A stretch of DNA of 64,000 nucleotides from Allobosea sp. BH3 (GTDB taxonomy: Bacteria; Pseudomonadota; Alphaproteobacteria; Rhizobiales; Beijerinckiaceae): contig NZ_JAIMCA010000006.1 of NCBI RefSeq assembly GCF_025499465.1, forward strand, positions 434,001 to 498,000. The letters run 5' to 3'. The notes beneath the pieces were generated by a model, which had not been told where the DNA came from, searched no databases, and was given only the letters and a program-made list of their open reading frames with translations. The translations under genes were made by a program, and so were the position numbers. Shown here piece by piece: positions 55,282-63,188 of the stretch. How positions within the stretch are numbered: position 1 is the first letter of the stretch; every line of letters begins with the position of its first letter.

Positions 55282-56658
55282 CTAAATCCCCCTCACCCGC
55301 GGCCGGCCCCTCGGCGCCAGCATCAGATGGGTCAGCGCCCAGACCAGCGCGTCGAGCCGGTCCGGCGAGCGGCCGGATGCCAGCCCTCCGGGGCCAAAGG
55401 CGCACATCTCGTCCTCCAGCTCCGGGAACGTACCGGCATGGCGCACACGGCCTTGCGCATAGAGCGCCGCGACCGGCTCTGCCCTGAGATATTTGCCGCG
55501 CGTCGCCCGAACGGAGGTGACCGGCACGCCGGCATCGACCTCGCGGATGATGCTCCCGACCATCTCGCCGCCCTGGTTGACTTCGACGACGAGCGCATCC
55601 GCCTCGTGGCGGCGATAGAGCGCGACTGCCTTCTCGGCCCATTCCTGCGGCCGGGCGCCGGCCAGCGTGCCGTCCTCCAGCACATGGCCGAGGCCGTCGC
55701 GGTCGATGCCGGCCACGACGAGGCCGCAGCGATCCGCCCGCTGCGACGACGAAGCCGGCGGATCGACAGCGACGACCACGCGCGCCAGCGGCGGCGCTTG
55801 CCCCACGCGGGCGGCCTCCACCATCGCGCGGGTCCAGAGCGCGTCCGGGCTATCCTCGACGATCTCGCCGTCTAGCTCCTGCCGGCCGAGCCGCGTGCCG
55901 CCATAGGTCTCGGTGACGGTGCGGATGAACGCGGCGGCGAGGTTGAAGCGGTTGTCGCTCGTCTTCGCCCGGCTGACCGCGACGTCGGGTTCCGCCAGCA
56001 GCCGCTTGAGCAGCGGCAGCGGGCGCGGCGTCGTGGTGACGATCTGGCGCGGGCTGTCGCCCAGGCGCAGGCCGAATTGCAGCATATCCCAGCACTCCTG
56101 AAGGTTCGGCCATTTCGCCAGCTCGTCCGACCAGGCGGCGCCAAACTGCGGCCCGCGCAGGCTCTCCGGATCCTCGGCCGAGAAGACCTGAGCGATCGCG
56201 CCATTCGGCCACTGCAGGCGGCGCAGTGAGGGCTGCCATGTCGGCCGCTCCCCACGCACATGGATTGCGAGCAGCCCGGAGACGCCCTCGATCATCACGT
56301 CGCGAACCTGGCCTTGCGTCTCACCGACCAGCGCGATTCGCCCGGTCGGCGTCTCGGTGAAAGGCGGATGGCCCAGCGCCATGCCCTTGACCCATTCGGC
56401 GCCCGTGCGCGTCTTGCCGGCCCCGCGACCTCCGAGAACGAGCCAGATCGCCTTGAGCGGCTCTGGCGGCAACTGGTCGGGCCGCGCCCAGACCGCCCAC
56501 TCCTTGCCGATGGCCTCGACGAGATCAGGCGACGCCGTCGGCAGGATGATCCGGAGAAATCTGACCCTCTTCTTCAGCGGCAAGTGCTTCAAGACGTCGA
56601 GCAAGATCCTGACGGAGCTGTGCGACATGGCGAAGTCCGTCGGCGGGAGAAAGCTCAT
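55282..56658 (-). CDS. GTA gp2-like large terminase
   Basis: The 458-residue packaging motor has the ATPase Walker A LGGRGAGKTRTGAEW, Walker B-like AAWSDELAKW, and a nuclease domain with VVVAVDPPASSSQRADRCGL and an Asp-rich C-terminal part (SPDRLDALVWALTHLML). The start chosen is ATG 56658 (MSFLPPTDFAM); ATG 56628 is possible and the frame runs up to 56982. It overlaps the gp1-like gene by 134 nt. Confidence 0.94.
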   Translation of the reverse strand: MSFLPPTDFAMSHSSVRILLDVLKHLPLKKRVRFLRIILPTASPDLVEAIGKEWAVWARPDQLPPEPLKAIWLVLGGRGAGKTRTGAEWVKGMALGHPPFTETPTGRIALVGETQGQVRDVMIEGVSGLLAIHVRGERPTWQPSLRRLQWPNGAIAQVFSAEDPESLRGPQFGAAWSDELAKWPNLQECWDMLQFGLRLGDSPRQIVTTTPRPLPLLKRLLAEPDVAVSRAKTSDNRFNLAAAFIRTVTETYGGTRLGRQELDGEIVEDSPDALWTRAMVEAARVGQAPPLARVVVAVDPPASSSQRADRCGLVVAGIDRDGLGHVLEDGTLAGARPQEWAEKAVALYRRHEADALVVEVNQGGEMVGSIIREVDAGVPVTSVRATRGKYLRAEPVAALYAQGRVRHAGTFPELEDEMCAFGPGGLASGRSPDRLDALVWALTHLMLAPRGRPRVRGI

Positions 56659-56911
56659 CGGTCTGCCTTTCCCTCCTCCCACCTTGCGGTTCCTCGATCG
56701 CGACCAGTTCGCGCACGGTGCGGGCGAGCGTCGCCAGCGCCTTGGCGTCGGCCTCGCTCGCCGCCGCCCCCTTGGGCAGGTCGGCGAGATGCTCCTCATG
56801 CGTGTCGAGCTGGCGCTTGGCGGCGCGCCAGAGCTGGCTGACCACGCCCTTGCGGCTGGTCGGTTTCGCCTTCGGCTTCGGCGCGGGTGCTTCCAAATCT
56901 TCGTCGGCCAT
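56525..56911 (-). CDS. GTA gp1-like small terminase candidate
   Basis: A 128-residue protein, first gene of the GTA operon. It has a Pro/Lys-rich start, then helices (VVSQLWRAAKRQLDTHEEHL, ADAKALATLARTVRELVAIE), the size and pattern of RcGTA gp1, which acts as small terminase. GGGAGG precedes ATG 56911. An in-frame GTG at 56980 would add 23 residues translated from the leader hairpin; I think it is not used. Confidence 0.8.
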   Translation of the reverse strand: MADEDLEAPAPKPKAKPTSRKGVVSQLWRAAKRQLDTHEEHLADLPKGAAASEADAKALATLARTVRELVAIEEPQGGRRERQTDELSPADGLRHVAQLRQDLARRLEALAAEEEGQISPDHPADGVA

Positions 56912-56936
56912 CTTCGCCTCCCGGATGGCAGGCACG

Positions 56937-56975
56937 AAAAAGCCGCCGGGCTGGGGAGCGCGGCGGCTTCGTTCG
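56937..56975 (-). terminator. Terminator-like hairpin in the GTA leader
   Basis: On the minus strand AAGCCGCCG (56969-56961) pairs with CGGCGGCTT (56948-56940), loop 12 nt, then TTT, and CGAA/TTCG extend the stem at its base. It lies between the putative promoter at 57000-57028 and the gp1-like start at 56911. It may end the LOG transcript or attenuate GTA transcription. Confidence 0.6.
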
Positions 56976-56999
56976 GGCACATTTCGTGAGCGTCCCTGA

Positions 57000-57028
57000 T
57001 GTCTACAGGATCAGCGTCACGATGTCAA
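57000..57028 (-). promoter_or_regulatory. Putative sigma-70 promoter of the GTA operon
   Basis: On the minus strand TTGACA (57028-57023) is followed after 17 nt by TAGACA (57005-57000). The region is clearly richer in AT than its neighbours. Transcription would start near 56993, about 80 nt before the gp1-like ATG. Confidence 0.55.
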
Positions 57029-57070
57029 GATTAAATTCCTATATCCTGAAGATGCATCCAGCGAGATCGC

Positions 57071-57652
57071 TTAGGCCTGCTCCTTCTCGATCCATTTATA
57101 GGTCGCGGCCGGGACATAGGCCTGCATCCGGTCGAGCAAGGTCGCCGGTTCGGTGTCCGTCATCACCATGGCGCGGTGGTTGGGCTTCAGGAAGCCCTCC
57201 TCCGTCGTCCGGTCGAGGAAGACGGCGAGCGGATCGTAAAAGCCCGCGACGTTGAGCAAGGCGAGCGGCTTGGCGTGGATGCCGAGCTGGCCCCAGGTCC
57301 AGATCTCGAACAGCTCCTCGAAGGTGCCGATGCCACCCGGCATGGCGATGAAGCCGTCCGAGAGTTCAGCCATCCGCGCCTTGCGCGTGTGCATGGTGTC
57401 GACCACCTCGAGCCGGGTCAGGCCGATATGGCCGATCTCCTTCTCGCGCAGCGCCTTGGGAATGACGCCGTGGACCTCGCCACCGGCATCGAGCGCCGCA
57501 TTGGCGACGATGCCCATCAGCCCGACCGCGCCGCCGCCATAGACGAGCGTCAGGCCGCGCTTGGCGATCTCCGCCCCCATGGCGCGGGCGCCCGCCGCGT
57601 AGACGGCATCGTTGCCCGGGTTCGAGCCGCAGAAGACACAGATCGATCTCAT
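57071..57652 (-). CDS. LOG family protein (cytokinin riboside phosphoribohydrolase-like)
   Basis: The 193-residue protein starts at the usual family start SICVFCGSNPGND and has GGGAVGLMGIVANAAL and PGGIGTFEELFEIWTWGQLG, the PGGxGTxxE active-site motif of LOG enzymes that release adenine or cytokinin bases from nucleotide 5'-monophosphates. ATG 57652 overlaps the stop of the M20 gene (ATGA). Confidence 0.95.
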   Translation of the reverse strand: MRSICVFCGSNPGNDAVYAAGARAMGAEIAKRGLTLVYGGGAVGLMGIVANAALDAGGEVHGVIPKALREKEIGHIGLTRLEVVDTMHTRKARMAELSDGFIAMPGGIGTFEELFEIWTWGQLGIHAKPLALLNVAGFYDPLAVFLDRTTEEGFLKPNHRAMVMTDTEPATLLDRMQAYVPAATYKWIEKEQA

Positions 57653-59031
57653 GATCCCAGTGCCTGCAAGATGCGGGCCCATGAACGCTGGCCCTTGTGG
57701 AAGGATGACAGGTCGTATTTTTCGTTCGGCGAGTGGACCCGGTCGTCATCGAGGCCGAAGCCGACGAACAGCGTGTCGATACCGAGCGTGCGCTTGAAAT
57801 CGCCGCCGACAGGGATGGAGCCGCCGCTGCCGATCGAGACCACGCGTCCGCCCCATTCCTCGGCCAGCGCGACGCGCGCCTTGTGAAGCACTGGCGAATC
57901 CACCGGCACAGCGAGCGCCGGAGAGCCGGAATGGCTGATGAATTCCGCGGTCACATCCGCAGGCAGACGGTCGCGGACGAACTGCTGGAATGCGGCGGCG
58001 ATCTTGGCCGGGTCCTGCTCGCCGACGAGGCGGAAGGAGACCTTGGCCGAGGCCTGGCCGGGAATGACCGTCTTGCTGCCCTCGCCCGTATAGCCGCCCC
58101 AGATGCCATTGACGTCGCAGGTCGGGCGGGACTGGATCTGCTCGATCAGCATGCGGCCGCGCTCGCCGATGGAATGCTTCAGGCCGACCTGGCCGAGGAA
58201 ATCCTCCTCCGTCAGCCCGAGATCGGCCCATTCCGCCTTCTGCGCGTTGGTGGGCTCGTGCACGCCCTCATAGAAGCCCGGAACGGTGATGCGGCCGTTC
58301 TCGTCATGGAGTTCGCCCACAATCCTCGCGAGGATATGGATGGGGTTCGCGGCTGCGCCGCCGAAGAGGCCGGAATGCAGATCGCGGTTGGCCGCGGTCA
58401 GTACGACTTCCTGATAGACCATGCCGCGCAGGGTCGAGGTGATGAGCGGCGTCTCGCGATCCCACTGGCCGGTGTCGCAGACCAGCGCGTAATCCGCCTT
58501 CAGCTCGGTCGCATTGGCCTTGATGTAGCCCGGCAGGTTGACCGAGCCCGATTCCTCCTCGCCCTCGACGAGGATGGTCAGGCCGATGGGCAGGTCGCCG
58601 GTTTCGGCGAGCGTCGCGCGCACGGCCTCGATGAAGGTCATCACCTGGCCCTTGTCGTCGCAAGCGCCGCGGGCCGAGATGACCTTCCGGCCCGGCTCCA
58701 GCTCGCGGACCACAGGCTTGAACGGGTCCGTATCCCAGAGATTGAGCGGATCGACCGGCTGCACGTCGTAATGACCATAGAACAGCGCATGCGGCGCGCC
58801 GGGCTTCGGCCTATGCGCGAGGACGACGGGGTGGCCGCCGGTCTCCCTCAGTTCCGCCTTGAAGCCGAGCCCCTCGAGATCCGCACGGAGCCATTCCGCC
58901 GCCTGGCGCGTTTGCGCATTGAAGGCCGGGTCCGTGCCGACTGAGGGAATTTCCAGCCAGGAGGATAGGCGCGCAAGCGAGCCGTCGAGCCCGGCATCGA
59001 GGCGGGCGAGGATAGCGGGAAGCTTAGACAT
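57649..59031 (-). CDS. M20-family dipeptidase
   Basis: A 460-residue zinc peptidase of the M20 (ArgE/DapE/CNDP) family. Metal ligands lie in FYGHYDVQP (His), RGACDDKGQ (Asp), VEGEEESGS (catalytic Glu and ligand Glu) and the C-terminal HSPNEKYDL (His). The lid domain is inserted at residues 185-350. No signal peptide, so cytosolic. It forms a two-gene unit with the LOG gene. Confidence 0.94.
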   Translation of the reverse strand: MSKLPAILARLDAGLDGSLARLSSWLEIPSVGTDPAFNAQTRQAAEWLRADLEGLGFKAELRETGGHPVVLAHRPKPGAPHALFYGHYDVQPVDPLNLWDTDPFKPVVRELEPGRKVISARGACDDKGQVMTFIEAVRATLAETGDLPIGLTILVEGEEESGSVNLPGYIKANATELKADYALVCDTGQWDRETPLITSTLRGMVYQEVVLTAANRDLHSGLFGGAAANPIHILARIVGELHDENGRITVPGFYEGVHEPTNAQKAEWADLGLTEEDFLGQVGLKHSIGERGRMLIEQIQSRPTCDVNGIWGGYTGEGSKTVIPGQASAKVSFRLVGEQDPAKIAAAFQQFVRDRLPADVTAEFISHSGSPALAVPVDSPVLHKARVALAEEWGGRVVSIGSGGSIPVGGDFKRTLGIDTLFVGFGLDDDRVHSPNEKYDLSSFHKGQRSWARILQALGS

Positions 59032-59145
59032 GACGATACAGAATCCGATTCAGGTGACGCCATCATGGCAAGCGCCCGCGCCAGCGTCAGCCCCTCATCG
59101 CGCATTGCCGCTGCGTCCGGGCACTCATCTTGCTTGGAAGCACGC

Positions 59146-59250
59146 CATTATTCTCGGGCGAGGCGAAACGCGGACCCGACAATCGCCGGCAGCATGAGAC
59201 GCAGCAACCTTCTTCGGCACGAGATTCCTCGGGCCAGCCCGAACAAGACC
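59146..59250. repeat. Dispersed two-hairpin repeat, copy 6 (degenerate, inverted)
   Basis: CATTATTCTCGGGCGAGGCG ... GATTCCTCGGGCCAGCCCGA, with several substitutions relative to the copies at 22274 and 51706. It fills most of the 312-nt gap between the M20 and mntH genes; the rest holds the mntH promoter. Confidence 0.65.
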
Positions 59251-59281
59251 GCCCTTTAATTGACAACGCTTCGCAACTGCA

Positions 59282-59309
59282 TTGACACGCATCACGGCCA
59301 CCCTATAGT
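59282..59309 (+). promoter_or_regulatory. mntH promoter
   Basis: TTGACA (59282-59287) and TATAGT (59304-59309) with a 16-nt spacer, the best sigma-70-like pair in the window, 35 nt upstream of the mntH start. Confidence 0.75.
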
Positions 59310-59312
59310 GCT

Positions 59313-59333
59313 TATTGCAAACAAGTTGCAGCA
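59313..59333. promoter_or_regulatory. Candidate Mur/Fur-type operator of mntH
   Basis: TTGCAA (59315-59320), 5 nt, TTGCAG (59326-59331) form an imperfect inverted repeat at the expected transcription start. In alphaproteobacteria mntH is repressed by Mn-Mur at TGCAA-rich sites, so the place and sequence fit; the regulator is inferred. Confidence 0.55.
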
Positions 59334-59343
59334 AGGTCCAAAC

Positions 59344-60687
59344 ATGTCCAACGGCTCGCCCGAATCGTCCTCCATGTGGCTGCGTGCGCGCGGCGAGCCC
59401 TCGCTGGTGGAGGTTTTCCGCAGCGTTTCGATCGGGCCGAGCTCGTCGACATGGCGCAAGTTCCTCGCCTTCTTCGGGCCGGGCTATCTGGTTGCGGTCG
59501 GCTATATGGACCCCGGCAACTGGGCGACCTCGCTCGCGGGCGGCGCGCAGTTCGGCTACACGCTGCTCACGGTCGCGCTCGTCTCCAACATCATGGCGAT
59601 CATCCTGCAGTCGCTCTGCGCGCGACTCGCGATCGCCACCGGCCGCGACCTCGCCCAGGCCTGCCGCGACGCCTATCCGCCCTATATGGCATGGCCTCTG
59701 TGGGTGCTCGCCGAGCTCGCCATCTGCGCAACCGACCTCGCCGAGGTGATCGGCACGGCGATTGGCCTCAACCTGCTCTTCGGCATCCCGCTCGAGATCG
59801 GCGTGATGATCACCGCACTCGACGTCTTCCTCATCCTCTGGCTGCAGACGCGCGGCTTCCGCTGGATCGAGGCCTTCATCATCACGCTGCTCGGCGTCAT
59901 CGCGGTATGCTTCGGCATCCAGATCGCGCTGGCCGATCCTGACTGGGGCCAGGTCATCCGCGGCTTCGCGCCGACGACCGACATCGTGACCAATCCGGAC
60001 ATGCTCTACATCGCGCTCGGCATCATCGGCGCGACGGTGATGCCGCATAACCTGTACCTGCATTCCGGCATCGTGCAGACGCGAGCCTATGGTCATACGT
60101 TGCCGGAGAAGCGCGAGGCCCTGAAGTTCGCGACGATCGACTCCACCGTCGCTCTCTGCTTCGCGCTCCTCATCAACGCCTCGATCCTGATCCTCGCCGC
60201 CGCGACCTTCCACAAGGCCGGGCACCATGACGTCGCCGAGCTCGGCAAGGCGCAGGAGCTGCTGCAGCCCTTGCTGGGCGCCTCGATCGCGCCCTCGCTC
60301 TTCGCCATCGCGCTGCTCTGCTGCGGGTTGAACTCTACGGTGACGGCGACGATGGCCGGCCAGATCGTGATGGAGGGCTTCCTGCGCATCCGCCTGCCGG
60401 CCTGGATGCGCAGGCTGGTGACGCGCCTCGTGGCCATCGTTCCGGCGATCGTGGTGACGCTGATCTATGGCGAGGGGCAGACGGCCAAGCTGCTCATCCT
60501 CAGCCAGGTCGTGCTCAGCCTGCAACTGCCCTTCGCGGTGGTGCCGCTGGTGATGTTCACCGCCTCGAAGGCGAAGATGGGCGAGATGGTGGCGCCGCGC
60601 TGGCTCAGCCTGTTCGCAGCCGTCATCGCCGCGATCATCATCGTGCTGAACCTCAAGCTGCTCTACGACTTCGCGACGGGAGCTTGA
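59344..60687 (+). CDS. mntH: Nramp-family Mn(2+) transporter
   Basis: A 447-residue proton-coupled metal importer with about 11 membrane helices. The helix 1 metal motif DPGNWATS (Asp and Asn ligands) and helix 6 motif GATVMPHNLYLHS (Met and His) are intact. ATG 59344 is chosen since the promoter start point and operator lie between it and the longer start at 59260. Probably induced by manganese shortage. Confidence 0.96.
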   Translation: MSNGSPESSSMWLRARGEPSLVEVFRSVSIGPSSSTWRKFLAFFGPGYLVAVGYMDPGNWATSLAGGAQFGYTLLTVALVSNIMAIILQSLCARLAIATGRDLAQACRDAYPPYMAWPLWVLAELAICATDLAEVIGTAIGLNLLFGIPLEIGVMITALDVFLILWLQTRGFRWIEAFIITLLGVIAVCFGIQIALADPDWGQVIRGFAPTTDIVTNPDMLYIALGIIGATVMPHNLYLHSGIVQTRAYGHTLPEKREALKFATIDSTVALCFALLINASILILAAATFHKAGHHDVAELGKAQELLQPLLGASIAPSLFAIALLCCGLNSTVTATMAGQIVMEGFLRIRLPAWMRRLVTRLVAIVPAIVVTLIYGEGQTAKLLILSQVVLSLQLPFAVVPLVMFTASKAKMGEMVAPRWLSLFAAVIAAIIIVLNLKLLYDFATGA

Positions 60688-60732
60688 GCCCCCCAAGCGC
60701 TGACCTATCCCGAAAAGGGCGTGGGCATCGCG

Positions 60733-60890
60733 GGAACCCCTCTCCTGTAAGGAGAGGGGTAGGGGTGAGGTGTAGGCCGATGGACCAGTGAGGCGCGGGC
60801 CTCACAGCGGCAGTGACCACGCCATAACAAGAACGGTTAGGGGCCGGCCCCTCACCCTGCCCTCTCCCTCTGAGAGAGGATTCCCCGCGC
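60733..60890. repeat. Inverted pair of CCCTCTCC-type intergenic repeats
   Basis: AACCCCTCTCCTGTAAGGAG, then AGGGGTAGGGGTGAGG near 60733-60770, and CCCCTCACCCTGCCCTCTCC with CTCTGAGAGAGG near 60848-60880, are inverted copies. They fill the gap between the convergent mntH and HerA-like genes. Confidence 0.6.
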
Positions 60891-60906
60891 TAACGCCGTC
60901 TAGCCA

Positions 60907-62442
60907 TTACCGCTTGCCGCTCATCGAGCCCAAAATGCCGCGCAGGATGGCGGTGCCGACCTGCCGGCCGATCGAGGTCGCGGCCGAGCGGGCCGCCGAG
61001 GTGATGATCTTCTCGGCCATGCTCTGCGGAAGCGGGCCGCCGCGGCTGCCGGGGCCGGTCTTGGGGCGCTCCTTCGGGCCGCCGAGCCAGCCGCCGATGG
61101 TATCGAGGATGCCGCCATCCCCACCGGTCGACGCCTCGACCGGCGAGCCGTCCGGGTTGAGGTTCTTGCGCTTCATCAGCTCTTCATAAGCCGACTCTCG
61201 GTCGACCATGGTCTCGTAGCGACCCTTCATGGCCGAGGCGTTGATCGCCTGCTGGCGCTCCTGCGGCGTGCAGGGGCCGACCTGCGCCATGGGCGGCGCG
61301 ATCAGGGCGCGCTCGACCATCTCCGGCGAGCCCTTCCCCTCCAGCATCGAGACCAGCGCCTCGCCGACGGCGAGCTGGCTGATCGCCTCCTCGGTCTTGA
61401 TCTTCGGGTTCTGGCGGAAGGTCTCGGCGGCGGCGCGCACGGCCTTCTGATCGCGCGGGGTGAAGGCGCGCAGCGCATGCTGGACGCGGTTGCCGAGCTG
61501 GGCCAGCACCGTATCGGGAATGTCGAGCGGGTTCTGCGTCACGAAATAGACCCCGACCCCCTTGGAGCGGATCAGGCGGACGACCTGCTCCACTGCCGTC
61601 AGCAGAGCCTTGGGCGCGTCGTTGAACAGCAGATGCGCCTCATCGAAGAAGAAGACGAGCTTGGGCTTCTCCAGATCGCCCACCTCCGGAAGCTGCTCGA
61701 ACAGCTCCGAGAGCAGCCAGAGCAGGAAGGTGGCGTAGAGCCGCGGATTGTTCATCAGCTTGTCGGCAGCGAGGATGTTGACGATGCCGCGTCCGTCCCG
61801 GTCGGTCCGCATCAGATCGGCGATGTCGAGCGCCGGCTCGCCGAAGAACAGGTCGCCCTTCTGGTTCTCCAGCACCAGCAGTGCGCGCTGGATGGTGCCG
61901 ACCGTCGTCGAGCTGACATTGCCGTATTTTGTCGTTAGCTCCTTCGCATTGTCCGCGATGAAGGCCAGGATCGCGCGCAGGTCCTTGAGATCGAGCAGCA
62001 GCAGCTTCTGCTCGTCGGCGATGCGGAAGGCGATGTTCAGCACGCCCTCCTGCACGTCGTTCAGATCGAGCAGGCGCGCCAGCAGCAGCGGGCCCATCTC
62101 CGAGATCGTGGCACGGACCGGGTGCCCCTGCTCGCCGAACACGTCCCAGAAGACGGTAGTGAACTGGTCGGGCTGGTATTCGACGCCGATTTCCTTGGCC
62201 CGGTTGACGAAGGCGGGCTTGGAGTTGCCCGGCGCGACGATGCCGGAGAGATCGCCCTTGATGTCGGCGGCGAAGACCGGCACGCCGTTGCGGGCGAAGC
62301 CCTCTGCCATCACCTGCAGGGTCACGGTCTTGCCGGTGCCGGTCGCGCCAGTGACCAGCCCATGGCGATTGGCCAGCTTGAGCAGAAGGTTCTCGGGCTT
62401 GCCGCTCTTGCCGATCAGAATCGCGCCGTCATTCGCCATCAC
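60907..62442 (-). CDS. HerA-like ATPase (DUF853)
   Basis: The 511-residue protein has Walker A GATGTGKTVTLQ (about residues 31-42), Walker B LVFFFDEAHLLF, and the arginine-finger region RIADEQ...FVTQNPLDIPDTVLAQLGNRVQHALRAFTPRD (residues 290-330) of the FtsK/HerA superfamily. The C-terminal Gly/Ser-rich tail (GGDGGILDTIGGWLGG, then TSAARSAATSIGRQVGTAIL) is typical of the DUF853/YjgR type. Its role is unknown; possibly DNA or protein translocation. Confidence 0.92.
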   Translation of the reverse strand: MMANDGAILIGKSGKPENLLLKLANRHGLVTGATGTGKTVTLQVMAEGFARNGVPVFAADIKGDLSGIVAPGNSKPAFVNRAKEIGVEYQPDQFTTVFWDVFGEQGHPVRATISEMGPLLLARLLDLNDVQEGVLNIAFRIADEQKLLLLDLKDLRAILAFIADNAKELTTKYGNVSSTTVGTIQRALLVLENQKGDLFFGEPALDIADLMRTDRDGRGIVNILAADKLMNNPRLYATFLLWLLSELFEQLPEVGDLEKPKLVFFFDEAHLLFNDAPKALLTAVEQVVRLIRSKGVGVYFVTQNPLDIPDTVLAQLGNRVQHALRAFTPRDQKAVRAAAETFRQNPKIKTEEAISQLAVGEALVSMLEGKGSPEMVERALIAPPMAQVGPCTPQERQQAINASAMKGRYETMVDRESAYEELMKRKNLNPDGSPVEASTGGDGGILDTIGGWLGGPKERPKTGPGSRGGPLPQSMAEKIITSAARSAATSIGRQVGTAILRGILGSMSGKR

Positions 62443-62594
62443 ATTCGCCCATCAGAATCCGGACATCCCGTTCCGTCAGGGTGTAACGAATGGACGCGGC
62501 AGGCGGAAGCCCGGCGCGATTGGAATCAGATCGTAGATATGTAAACTATTTTCAGAAGGCCTCGCGAGGAGGCTGTTTCGAGGGATTTGGGTCC

Positions 62595-62981
62595 ATGGAA
62601 GAATTGATCACGCGGGTCGCGACGGCAGCCGGCCTCAATGAAGAGCTGGCCCGCAAGGCCGTCGGCATCATCCTCGCTTTCCTGCAGAAGGAAGGCCCCC
62701 CAGCCGAGATCGGCCAGCTGATGGCGGCGCTGCCGGGCGCGCAGGAACTCGCGGACGCCGAAGGCGGCTCGAAGGGCGGGATGCTCGGCGCGATCGGCGG
62801 GCTGATGGGCGGTGGCGGCGGCGTGATGGCGCTCGGCGGCCAGCTCATGGGCGCAGGCCTCTCGATGGGCCAGATCCAGACCGTCTCCAAGGAAATGTTC
62901 GCGGTCGGCCGCGAGAAGGCCGGCGAGGACGCGATGGGCGCCATCGTCGGCGCGATCCCGGGCCTCGGCCAGTTCGTCTGA
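62595..62981 (+). CDS. Small Gly-rich protein (DUF2267/DUF2780-like)
   Basis: A 128-residue protein: a helical start (MEELITRVATAAGLNEELAR), then a Gly/Met-rich central stretch (GGMLGAIGGLMGGGGGVMAL), then a helical end with IPGLGQFV. The layout resembles small DUF2267- or DUF2780-type proteins, but I cannot choose. ATG 62595 is a natural start; the frame runs on to 62490 in poor coding sequence. Confidence 0.7.
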   Translation: MEELITRVATAAGLNEELARKAVGIILAFLQKEGPPAEIGQLMAALPGAQELADAEGGSKGGMLGAIGGLMGGGGGVMALGGQLMGAGLSMGQIQTVSKEMFAVGREKAGEDAMGAIVGAIPGLGQFV

Positions 62982-62993
62982 AAGCTTGAACAC

Positions 62994-63040
62994 CCGTCAT
63001 TCCGGGGCTTCGCGGCAGCGAAGAGCCCGGGATGACGGCG
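62994..63040. repeat. Short GTCAT-ATGAC hairpin repeat
   Basis: CCCGTCATTCCGGGGCTTCG pairs with CGAAGAGCCCGGGATGACGG. It shares the GTCAT/ATGAC ends with the larger repeats but has one hairpin. It lies 13 nt after the small gene. Confidence 0.65.
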
Positions 63041-63155
63041 CGGCTCTCCGCAAAGCCAGCAAGGCTGAGGCCCTAAACCCGCATTCGCGCACCCCGTCCT
63101 ACGACGAAACGGGACTGGCGGTGCGTTCGCGCCCATGGCAATCAGCGCTCCACGG

Positions 63156-63170
63156 CTGCACATTGTGCAG
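63156..63170. promoter_or_regulatory. Perfect 7-1-7 palindrome before mutA
   Basis: CTGCACA-T-TGTGCAG directly before the ribosome site AAAGGAG (63171-63177). It could be an operator or mRNA hairpin controlling the mutase gene; no known regulator motif is recognised. Confidence 0.5.
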
Positions 63171-63188
63171 AAAGGAGCATCGGCGCGC

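Noticed and set aside
41110..56911. Active prophage
   Set aside because: No integrase, excision, repressor, replication or lysis genes and no attachment repeats seen; gene order is that of an RcGTA-type agent.
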